Source of the DNA: VRUE01 sp963770315 | Lineage (GTDB): Bacteria; Actinomycetota; Thermoleophilia; Solirubrobacterales; 70-9 | Assembly: GCA_963770315.1 (NCBI GenBank) | Contig: CAVYPC010000002.1 | Coordinates: forward strand, 2,728,001-2,792,000 | Direction: 5' to 3' | DNA length: 64,000 bases | Shown: piece by piece, positions 52,792 to 61,987 of the stretch | Numbering within the stretch: position 1 is the stretch's first letter | Layout: each line of letters begins with the position of its first letter | Program-made: the position numbers and the translations under genes | The notes under the pieces: generated by a model | Told to the model about the DNA's origin: nothing | Seen by the model: the letters and a program-made list of their open reading frames with translations, nothing else | The model's database searches: none

Positions 52792-53640
52792 TTACGGCAC
52801 CGCCGTCGCCTCGGCCTCGACCGCTGCGCCGCCGCGGGTCCTCGTCGCGCCGCCCTCCTCGCGGGTGAGGCGGTGGGCGAGGTAGACCGGGACGATCGAG
52901 ATCAGCACGACGATCACGGCGACGGCGTTGACGATCGGCAGCTGGTTGGGGCGGAAGAGGTTGCGGAAGATCCAGATCGGCAGGGTTTCTTCGCCGGCGC
53001 CGATCGTGAACGTGGTGACGATGATCTCGTCGAAGGAGAGGCCGAAGGCGAGCAGGGCGCCGGCCCCGAGCGCGCTCCTCAGGCTGGGGAAGGTGACGAA
53101 GCGGAAGGTCTGCCAGGTGTGGGCGCCGAGGTCGGCCGAGGCCTCCTCGAAGGAAGCCGAGACCCGGCGCAGGCGGGCGATGACGTTGTTGTAGATGACG
53201 ACGATGCAGAAGGTGGCGTGGCCGACGATCACGGTGAAGAGACTGAGGTCGATGCCGAGCACCTGGGTGAAGGTGTTGCTCAGGGCGACGCCGGTGACGA
53301 TGCCCGGCAGGGCGATCGGCAAGACCACGAGGAAGGAGATCGCCTCGCGACCGAAGAAGCGGTGGCGAGCGACGGCGAGCGAGGCGAGCGTGCCGAGGAC
53401 GATCGCGATCGCCGTCGCCGCGAGGCCGGCCTTGAGCGAGGTGACGAAGGCTTCGCGGGCGAATTCGTTTTCGACCGCCTTGGGGAACCAGTCGAGGGTC
53501 AAGCCAGGTGGCGGCCATTCGAGGATGTTGCTGGCGTTGAAGGCGTAGATCGCGAGCACGATCAGGGGGATGTAGATGAAGGCCAGGCCGACGCCGACGC
53601 CGAGGCGAAGGAGGAGCGCGGATCGTCTCGAGAGCCTCAT
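52792..53640 (-). CDS. potC: ABC transporter permease, spermidine/putrescine type, PotC-like
   Basis: Predicted 282 residues with six membrane segments starting at LGVGVGLAFIYIPLIVLAIYAF. The EAA loop that contacts the ATPase is EEASADLGAHTWQTFRFVTFPSLRSAL. The N-terminal cytosolic Arg patch and the C-terminal Arg-rich tail are typical. Last gene of the operon, 7 bases after potB. Together with PotB it forms the channel for a polyamine or related cation. Confidence 0.92.
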   Translation of the reverse strand: MRLSRRSALLLRLGVGVGLAFIYIPLIVLAIYAFNASNILEWPPPGLTLDWFPKAVENEFAREAFVTSLKAGLAATAIAIVLGTLASLAVARHRFFGREAISFLVVLPIALPGIVTGVALSNTFTQVLGIDLSLFTVIVGHATFCIVVIYNNVIARLRRVSASFEEASADLGAHTWQTFRFVTFPSLRSALGAGALLAFGLSFDEIIVTTFTIGAGEETLPIWIFRNLFRPNQLPIVNAVAVIVVLISIVPVYLAHRLTREEGGATRTRGGAAVEAEATAVP

Positions 53641-53647
53641 CCCAGCC

Positions 53648-54535
53648 CTAGATGTGCTCGAAGGCGCCCAGCCTGCGGGCGACCAGCAGGTAGGCGACCA
53701 TCACCACGATCGGGACGAGCGCGAGGGCAGAGGCGAACGGCAGGTTGTTGGAGATGTTGTTGAAGATCACGTTGCCGATGAACTGGTCGTTGGAGACGAG
53801 GCGGGGCGTGATGTAGTCGCCGAGGGTGAGGGCGAAGGTGAAGATCGAGCCGGCCACCACGGCGGGGAAGGCGAGCGGCAGGATCACCCGGCGGAAGGTG
53901 GTGAAGGGCGAGGCGCCGAGGTCCTCGGAGGCGCTGATCAGCGTGTTCGGGATCCGCTCCAGCCCGGCGAAGATCGGCAGGATCATGTAGGGCAGCCAGA
54001 GGTAGCTCATCACCAGCCAGACCGCGGTCTCCCCGTAGCCGGGACCGGAGAGGCCGATCGGGTTGAGCACCCAGTCGATCACGCCGCCGCTGGAGAGCAT
54101 CGTCCGCCAGGAGAGCGCCTTGACCAGGTAGCTCGACCAGAGCGGCACGAGGACCGCGACGACCAGGATCGCCTTGCCGCGGCGGCCGGCCACCTTGGCC
54201 ATGTAGAAGGCGATCGGGAAGGCGAGGAGGGCGTCGGTGATCGTGACGAGCGCCGCGATCAGCACGGTCCGCCCGATGATGCTGCGGTAGACCGGTTCGT
54301 TGACGAGGGTTTCGAAGTTTTCGAGGCCGAAGCCGCGCACGACTTCGCCGCTCAACGGGTCGACCGACCAGAAGGCGGCGATCAGGAGGACCGCGAGCGA
54401 GCCCAGGTAGCCGATCACCAGCCAGGCGACCGGACCGGCCAGCAGGGCGCCGGCCTGCAGGCGGGGACGGCCGTGGAAGAGGCCGGCGAGCCGGTGGCCC
54501 GCCGATCGCCTCTCCACGACCGCCTCGGTTGCCAT
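53648..54535 (-). CDS. potB: ABC transporter permease, spermidine/putrescine type, PotB-like
   Basis: Predicted 295 residues with six membrane segments. EAA loop: SASEDLGASPFTTFRRVILPLAFPAVV. The block GRRGKAILVVAVLVPLWSSYLVKALSW is characteristic of PotB. The order in this operon (ATPase, binding protein, permease, permease) is common in Actinobacteria. It starts 18 bases after potD. Confidence 0.92.
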   Translation of the reverse strand: MATEAVVERRSAGHRLAGLFHGRPRLQAGALLAGPVAWLVIGYLGSLAVLLIAAFWSVDPLSGEVVRGFGLENFETLVNEPVYRSIIGRTVLIAALVTITDALLAFPIAFYMAKVAGRRGKAILVVAVLVPLWSSYLVKALSWRTMLSSGGVIDWVLNPIGLSGPGYGETAVWLVMSYLWLPYMILPIFAGLERIPNTLISASEDLGASPFTTFRRVILPLAFPAVVAGSIFTFALTLGDYITPRLVSNDQFIGNVIFNNISNNLPFASALALVPIVVMVAYLLVARRLGAFEHI

Positions 54536-54553
54536 CAGGTCAGGATCGGGCGA

Positions 54554-55741
54554 TCAGCCCTTGATCGAGGTCCAGGCCTGGACCCAGTCGTTGTAGTCCT
54601 TGCAATCTTCTTCGCCGTTGCCGCAATCGGCAAGCGGCGTTTCCCAGTAGTAGACGCGCTTCCAGAAGGCCGGGTTTTCGGCGTGGTATTTGGCGCAGAA
54701 GCCCTTCTCCGCGGTGTGTTCGCAGGCCAGGCTCTGCGCCGGCGCCTCGCCGAAGAATTCCGCCACTTCGGCGTTCGCCTGCGGCGAGACGATCCAGTTC
54801 ATCCACATGTACATGCAGTTGGGATGCTTGGCTTCGGAGCTGATCATCCAGGTATCCGACCAACCGGTCGCACCCTCGGAGGGCAGGAAGCCCTGGCTCG
54901 CCGGGCTGGCCGCGACCGGCTTGCCGGCGCCTTCCAGTTCGAAGTACTGGTACTGCCAGGTGGTGCCGACCTGGACGTCGCCGTTGGCGAAGGCCGATAT
55001 CTGCTTGGCGGCTTCTGACCAGTATTCGCCGACGTAGGGGCGCTGTTCCTTCAGCAGGCTCACCGCCGCTTCGAACTGTTCTTCGTTCAGCTCGTAGGGG
55101 TTTTCGATCCCCAGGTCGGGTTGGTGGGCCTTCAGGTAGACGGCCGCGTCGGCGATGTAGATCGGGTCGTCGTAGGCGCTGATCTTGCCCTTGTACTTGG
55201 CCGCCTTCTTCGGATCGAGGATGACGTCCCAGGACGTGGGAGCCGGCTTGACGTCTTCGGAGTTCCACATCAGGAGGTTGGCGCCGCGGCCGTGGGGGAT
55301 GCCGTAGTGGACGCCGTCGAAGGTGTTGTAGGGCTGGTTCTTGAGGTCGCTGAAGATCGTCTTGTAGTTGGGGACGAGGCTGACGTTGACCGGGGCTACG
55401 TCACCGCCGTCGACCAGCCGGGCCGAGGCGTTGCCCGAGGCGGAGACCCCGTCGTACTGGCCGGTCCGCATCAGCTGGACCATTTCGTCGGAGGTGCCGG
55501 CGATCTTGTCGTTCACCTTGCAGCCGGTCTTCTGTTCGAACGGCTTCGTCCATTCCGGTTCGACGTAGCCGGCCCATGAGATCAGGCTGAGCGAGCCCTC
55601 ACCCTTGCCCACCTTCGTCAGTTCCTTGCCGGTCGAGCTGTCGCTGCTCGAGCCGCAACCGGCCAGCAGCAGCATGAAGGCGAGCAGGCCTGCGATGACG
55701 AGCCACGCCGTTCGTCCTGGATGTGCGTCCTGAGTCCTCAC
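54554..55741 (-). CDS. potD: Polyamine-type ABC transporter substrate-binding lipoprotein, PotD-like
   Basis: Predicted 395 residues from GTG. Type II signal peptide (LVIAGLLAFMLLLAGC, lipobox LAGC) followed by a Ser-rich linker. The mature part has LISWAGYVEPEWTKPFEQKTGCKV and GTSDEMVQLMRTGQYDGVSASG, typical of PotD/PotF periplasmic-binding proteins, and a C-terminal lid with several Trp residues. Unusually Cys-rich for the family (GCKVN, SLACEH, GFCAKY, ADCGNGEEDCKDY), suggesting disulfides. The start overlaps the potA stop (GTGA). The bound cation cannot be fixed. Confidence 0.92.
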   Translation of the reverse strand: MRTQDAHPGRTAWLVIAGLLAFMLLLAGCGSSSDSSTGKELTKVGKGEGSLSLISWAGYVEPEWTKPFEQKTGCKVNDKIAGTSDEMVQLMRTGQYDGVSASGNASARLVDGGDVAPVNVSLVPNYKTIFSDLKNQPYNTFDGVHYGIPHGRGANLLMWNSEDVKPAPTSWDVILDPKKAAKYKGKISAYDDPIYIADAAVYLKAHQPDLGIENPYELNEEQFEAAVSLLKEQRPYVGEYWSEAAKQISAFANGDVQVGTTWQYQYFELEGAGKPVAASPASQGFLPSEGATGWSDTWMISSEAKHPNCMYMWMNWIVSPQANAEVAEFFGEAPAQSLACEHTAEKGFCAKYHAENPAFWKRVYYWETPLADCGNGEEDCKDYNDWVQAWTSIKG

Positions 55742-56769
55742 GGTGCTTCCTCCTCTGTTTTCGGTTGGCCACGGACCGCGACCGTGTGCTCCGGACGCCA
55801 GCCCACCAGCACCTCCCTGCCCTGCTCGGAGGCCGCGTCCACGGACGTGCCCTCCACGTTCTGCCGTACGAGTTGAAGCTCTCCGCCGCCGTCGAGGGCG
55901 ACCGTGTAGCGGGTGACCATGCCCGCGTAGGCGACCTCGTCGATCCGGCCGCGTTCCGTCCGCAGGCCGTTGGCGGCGGCGGCCGGATCGAGCAGCTGGA
56001 TCTTCTCGGGGCGGATCGTGAAGCGCGAGCCGTCGCGCTCCAAGAGGTTGGAGACGCCGACGAAGCCGGCGACGAACTCGGTCGACGGCTGCTCGTACAG
56101 CTCGACCGGGGGGCTGACCTGCTCGATCCGCCCGTTGTTGAAGACGGCGATCCGGTTGCTCATCGTCAGCGCCTCGTCCTGGTCGTGGGTGACGTAGACG
56201 AAGGTGATGCCGACCTCGCCCTGGATCGCCTTCAGCTCGCTCTGCATCTGCTCGCGCAGCTTCAGGTCAAGCGCGCCAAGCGGCTCGTCGAGCAGCAGCA
56301 CCCGCGGCCGGTTGACTATCGCCCGCGCCAAGGCGACACGCTGGCGCTGGCCGCCGGAGAGCTCGCCCGGCTTGCGCTCGCCGTAACCGGGAAGGCGGAC
56401 CATCTCCAGCGCCTCGTCGCGCCGCCGCGCTCGCTCGGCCTTGGCGACGCCGGCGACGCGCAGGCCGTAGGCGACGTTCTCGCCGACGGTCATATGGGGA
56501 AACAGCGCGTAGTCCTGGAAGACCGTGTTGACCGCGCGGTCGTACGGGGGGACCCCGGCTACGTCCTTTCCGGCCAACTCGATCTTGCCGCCGCTGGGGT
56601 CCTCGAAGCCGGCGATCATCCGCAGCGTCGTCGTCTTGCCCGAGCCCGAGGGCCCGAGCAGGGTGAAGAACTCCCCGGCCTCGATCTCCAGGTCGATGCC
56701 CGCAACCGCCTGTACCTCGCCGTATTGCTTGGTGAGGCTATCCAGGCGGATGTCAGGTGGAGTAGCTAC
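55738..56769 (-). CDS. potA: ABC transporter ATP-binding protein, PotA-like, with no canonical start codon
   Basis: About 343 residues if translation begins at the GTA given here. The protein is otherwise normal: IRLDSLTKQYGEVQAV, Walker A GPSGSGKT, Q-loop VFQDYALFPH, signature LSGGQRQRVALARA, Walker B LLLDEPLGALD, H-loop THDQDEAL, then a TOBE-like domain. Between the in-frame TAA at 56779-56781 and Walker A there is no ATG, GTG or TTG; the first ATG (56619) is after Walker A and would destroy the ATPase. A -10 TAACTT lies exactly 6 bases before the GTA, the spacing of other leaderless starts here. CTG at 56745 is an alternative. Confidence 0.85.
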   Translation of the reverse strand, partial: VATPPDIRLDSLTKQYGEVQAVAGIDLEIEAGEFFTLLGPSGSGKTTTLRMIAGFEDPSGGKIELAGKDVAGVPPYDRAVNTVFQDYALFPHMTVGENVAYGLRVAGVAKAERARRRDEALEMVRLPGYGERKPGELSGGQRQRVALARAIVNRPRVLLLDEPLGALDLKLREQMQSELKAIQGEVGITFVYVTHDQDEALTMSNRIAVFNNGRIEQVSPPVELYEQPSTEFVAGFVGVSNLLERDGSRFTIRPEKIQLLDPAAAANGLRTERGRIDEVAYAGMVTRYTVALDGGGELQLVRQNVEGTSVDAASEQGREVLVGWRPEHTVAVRGQPKTEEEAP

Positions 56770-56811
56770 ATAGAGAAGTTATCCGAGTGGTTCAGGAGGT
56801 CAAGGACAAAT

Positions 56812-56837
56812 CCACCCCGGCCAGTTGGCCGAGGTGG
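56812..56837 (-). terminator. Terminator of the NlpC/P60 gene
   Basis: CCACCCCGGCCA (56812-56823) and TGGCCGAGGTGG (56826-56837) form a 12-bp stem with one mismatch and a 2-base spacer; on the minus strand it is followed by ATTTGTCCTT. It separates the NlpC/P60 gene from potA. Confidence 0.65.
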
Positions 56838-56868
56838 AGTACGGGACACCCCTGCCCCGAAGCTTTGT

Positions 56869-57423
56869 CTAGAACCCTGCGGGGTGGCGGGCGACGTAGC
56901 CGACGTTGTCGCGCAGGTCTTCGTGCCAGCGCGGGCCGGTGCCGCTGGCGTCGCCGGAGGTGTCCCAGCGGTAGCCGGCGATCACCGCGTAGGCGTGCCC
57001 GGCGTTGGCGTAGACGGTGATCCACCGTCCTTCGCCTTCCAGGCCCCAGTGCTCCATCGGGCCGGACGGGAGCGGGCTTTCGAGGAATTCGCCGCCGTGG
57101 AGGGCGTAGCTGACCGAGCCCGAGCAGTCGTAGCCGCGATCCCACCAGCGGCCGTGGCCGCCGCCCCAGACATAGGGTTTGGTGCGGATCTGGTTGGCCG
57201 CGGAGATAACCGCCTGAACGCGGGCCGGGGCGGACTTCGGCGGGATCAGCATCCCGTTGGGCAGCAGCCTCGCTTTGGCGGTGGGAGTGCAGATGTCCAC
57301 TTCGGCCGGCGTCAGGCCGCCACCGCCGCAATTGGCACTAGCACCGGAGGGTACGAGGGCGAGCGCGACGAGAACCGCGACTGCAGCTATCCCCGCCTTG
57401 AGCTTTGAGCTGTTCTTGGGCAA
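56869..57423 (-). CDS. Secreted NlpC/P60 cell-wall peptidase under a c-di-AMP riboswitch
   Basis: Predicted 184 residues. Signal peptide KAGIAAVAVLVALALVPSGASA. The C40 catalytic Cys100 is in DRGYDCSGSVSYAL and the His143 in NAGHAYAVIAGY; YVWGGG is the usual strand before the Cys. It would cleave gamma-D-Glu-mDAP or related bonds in peptidoglycan. No SH3 or other wall-binding domain is present. A cyclic-di-AMP riboswitch lies directly upstream, as is known for Rpf and NlpC genes in Actinobacteria. AGGAGA in the 3' end of the leader is the Shine-Dalgarno. Confidence 0.92.
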   Translation of the reverse strand: MPKNSSKLKAGIAAVAVLVALALVPSGASANCGGGGLTPAEVDICTPTAKARLLPNGMLIPPKSAPARVQAVISAANQIRTKPYVWGGGHGRWWDRGYDCSGSVSYALHGGEFLESPLPSGPMEHWGLEGEGRWITVYANAGHAYAVIAGYRWDTSGDASGTGPRWHEDLRDNVGYVARHPAGF

Positions 57424-57436
57424 ACCGATCTCCTTC

Positions 57437-57590
57437 GTCGGCCTACGGGGTTAGCTGTCGGGCTGGCGCTGATAGGAGCCTGCGCCCCCGTCCTATGTCG
57501 GACGGGTTAGCCCCGAAAACGTGGTTCCCCCGCTCCCGCGTCGCCAGGTGGCTGGCGGGACTCGGCGTTTCGGTTGTTCGGAACGGCGGG
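57437..57590 (-). ncRNA. Cyclic-di-AMP (ydaO/yuaA) riboswitch
   Basis: On the minus strand the conserved blocks of the ydaO class appear in order: CGCCGAGTCCCGCCA, GGGAGCGGGGGAACCA, CGGGGCTAACCCG, a variable hairpin (CCGTCC/GGACGG), and CCGACAGCTAACCCCGTAGGC near the 3' end. It ends 14 bases before the NlpC/P60 start, with the Shine-Dalgarno just after it. In characterised examples c-di-AMP binding turns the gene off. The 5' boundary is approximate. Confidence 0.9.
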
Positions 57591-57702
57591 CAGTGTAGTG
57601 GATCGCCCGGGCGGATGCTTACAAGAAACAAACATTTTGTAGCCCTTCGCACTTGCATCCCGAATTCCTTTCGGCCAAGCGGCTGTTAGCTTGCGCCCTG
57701 GG

Positions 57703-58506
57703 ATGGAACTTGCCGGCCGCTCAACCCTGCTCACCGGTGCCACTGGCGGCCTCGGCCGCGCGATCGCCGCGGCGATCGCGGCGGAGGGCGCGAAGCTGAT
57801 CCTCAGCGGGCGCAAGGCCGAGGCGCTGGAGGCGCTGGCCGCCGAGCTGCCCGGCGAGGGACACCGAGTGCTACCGGCCGACCTGGCCGAGCCAGGCGCT
57901 GCCGAGCAGCTGGCTGCCGATGCCGGCGAGGTCGACGTCTTCGTCGCCAACGCCGCCCTCCCGGGGATGGGCCTGCTCACGGATTTAACTTCCGAGCAGC
58001 TGATGCGAGCGCTACGCGTCAACCTCGAGGCGCCGATGCTGATAGCGAGAGCGCTCTACCCGTCGATGGTGGAGCGCGGCAGCGGCCACCTCGTCTTTGT
58101 CTCCTCGATCTCGGGCAAGGTCGCCAGCCCACGCTCCTCGATCTACAACGCGACCAAGTTCGGCCTGCGCGGCTTCGCGTTCGGCCTGCGCACCGATCTG
58201 GGCCCGCAGGGGATCGGAGTGTCGGTCGTCTCGCCGGGCTTCGTCCGCGAGGCGGGCATGTTTGCCGAGACCGGCGCCAAGCCACCACCGGGGATGGGAA
58301 CCACGACCCCGGACAAGGTGGCCGCCGCGACGGTCAAGGCGATTGAGCGGAACAAGCTCGAGGCGGTGGTCGCGCCGCTGCAGCTCCGCGCCATGTCTCA
58401 CTTCGCCCTCGCCACCCCATCCATCTCAGATCGCGCCCAGAGCGGCTCAGCTGGCCAGAAAGCAGCTAAAGCCGTAGACGACGGCCATCCGCCCGACAAG
58501 CGCTAG
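57703..58506 (+). CDS. Short-chain dehydrogenase/reductase
   Basis: Predicted 267 residues. TGATGGLGRAIAAAI, SGRKAEALEAL (Arg after strand 2, suggesting NADP), VANAALPG, and the catalytic FVSSISGKVASPRSSIYNATKFGLR. FGLRTDLGPQGIGVSVVSPGFV follows. The C-terminal 30 residues are low-complexity. Substrate unknown. The ATG at 57703 was chosen over a TTG 12 bases upstream because MELAGRSTLLTG is a normal SDR start. It is divergent from the riboswitch-controlled gene. Confidence 0.9.
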   Translation: MELAGRSTLLTGATGGLGRAIAAAIAAEGAKLILSGRKAEALEALAAELPGEGHRVLPADLAEPGAAEQLAADAGEVDVFVANAALPGMGLLTDLTSEQLMRALRVNLEAPMLIARALYPSMVERGSGHLVFVSSISGKVASPRSSIYNATKFGLRGFAFGLRTDLGPQGIGVSVVSPGFVREAGMFAETGAKPPPGMGTTTPDKVAAATVKAIERNKLEAVVAPLQLRAMSHFALATPSISDRAQSGSAGQKAAKAVDDGHPPDKR

Positions 58507-58517
58507 CCAGCGGCCCT

Positions 58518-58646
58518 GAGTTGAGGGTGGGGGTGTCCGGGCGGGCAGCGGCGTCCTCTTTTTCGCCCCGCCCCCGATTTCGGACGGCAAAACTACGTCC
58601 CTGGCGAAAAACCCAGCGACCGCCCGGACACCCCCACCCTCAACTC
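58518..58646 (+). repeat. Palindromic element, copy 2, intergenic
   Basis: Outer arms 58518-58544 and 58620-58646 are a perfect 27-base inverted repeat. Inner arms TTTTTCGCC (58559-58567) and GGCGAAAAA (58603-58611) match exactly. GCGGCGTCC, TTTTTCGCCCCG and GGCGAAAAACCCAGCG (58603-58618) are shared in order with the copy inside the helicase gene. It lies between the SDR stop and the -10 box of the aconitase gene (TAGGAT at 58659). Confidence 0.88.
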
Positions 58647-58670
58647 GCACCGTTTGCCTAGGATGAAGTC

Positions 58671-61466
<2,796 letters not shown>

Positions 61467-61534
61467 GCCCACCGAAAGGTGGTACAGGAGGGCCGCGGGA
61501 GGCAGGGGGTCCGCGCGACCCTCACTGCACCTAT

Positions 61535-61601
61535 GCGTCGGTAGCCAGGGAGGGATGCCGACGCGCCTGTTCACTCGAACGGGACTGCTCGAGACGAACA
61601 G
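61535..61601 (+). terminator. Two hairpins in the acnA/DUF3817 convergent gap
   Basis: GCGTCGG (61535-61541) with CCGACGC (61558-61564), then CTGTTC (61567-61572) with GAACAG (61596-61601). Either may end acnA transcription; the rest of the 170-base gap shows nothing else. Confidence 0.5.
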
Positions 61602-61636
61602 TCACTGTCTAGCTATAACGCCTCCAAGCCCTGAGG

Positions 61637-61987
61637 TCAAGGCATCTTGAGCGGATCTACGTGGTTTCCACGGCTTTTTTGCGGAGAATCCCTGATGCCC
61701 CAGCCACGCCTTTCGATCAACTCGATCCCGATCACACTGCCGACGGGGCCGACCGGGGTGAGGGTGGCGGCGAGCAGGGTGTAGGGGGCCTCGCGTCTCA
61801 CGCAGGCGATCCAGATCACGATGCAGAGCACGACGAAGCCCAGGCCGTGCGCCCACCCGAACAGCATCGTCTCGGTGTCGAAGCCCGGCACCAGCCAGAA
61901 CACGATCAGCAGGGAGAAGATCCCCAACTCGATCCATGACAGTAGCTTGACCCGGGCGAACAGCGGTCCGGGGACCGGCTTGCGCAT
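61637..61987 (-). CDS. DUF3817-type small membrane protein
   Basis: Predicted 116 residues with three membrane segments (LLSWIELGIFSLLIVFWLV, GWAHGLGFVVLCIVIWIAC, YTLLAATLTPVGPVGSVIGIEL). The FGWAHGLGFV block with a conserved His fits the DUF3817 family common in Actinobacteria; function unknown. Its ATG overlaps the stop of the 2-oxoglutarate dehydrogenase gene (TGATG), so translation is coupled. A Lys/Arg-rich tail follows the last segment. Confidence 0.82.
   Translation of the reverse strand: MRKPVPGPLFARVKLLSWIELGIFSLLIVFWLVPGFDTETMLFGWAHGLGFVVLCIVIWIACVRREAPYTLLAATLTPVGPVGSVIGIELIERRGWGIRDSPQKSRGNHVDPLKMP

Noticed and set aside
61567..61601. LexA box near CGAACGGGACTGCTCG
   Set aside because: The arms do not fit GAAC-N4-GTTC; the region is better explained as hairpins after acnA.
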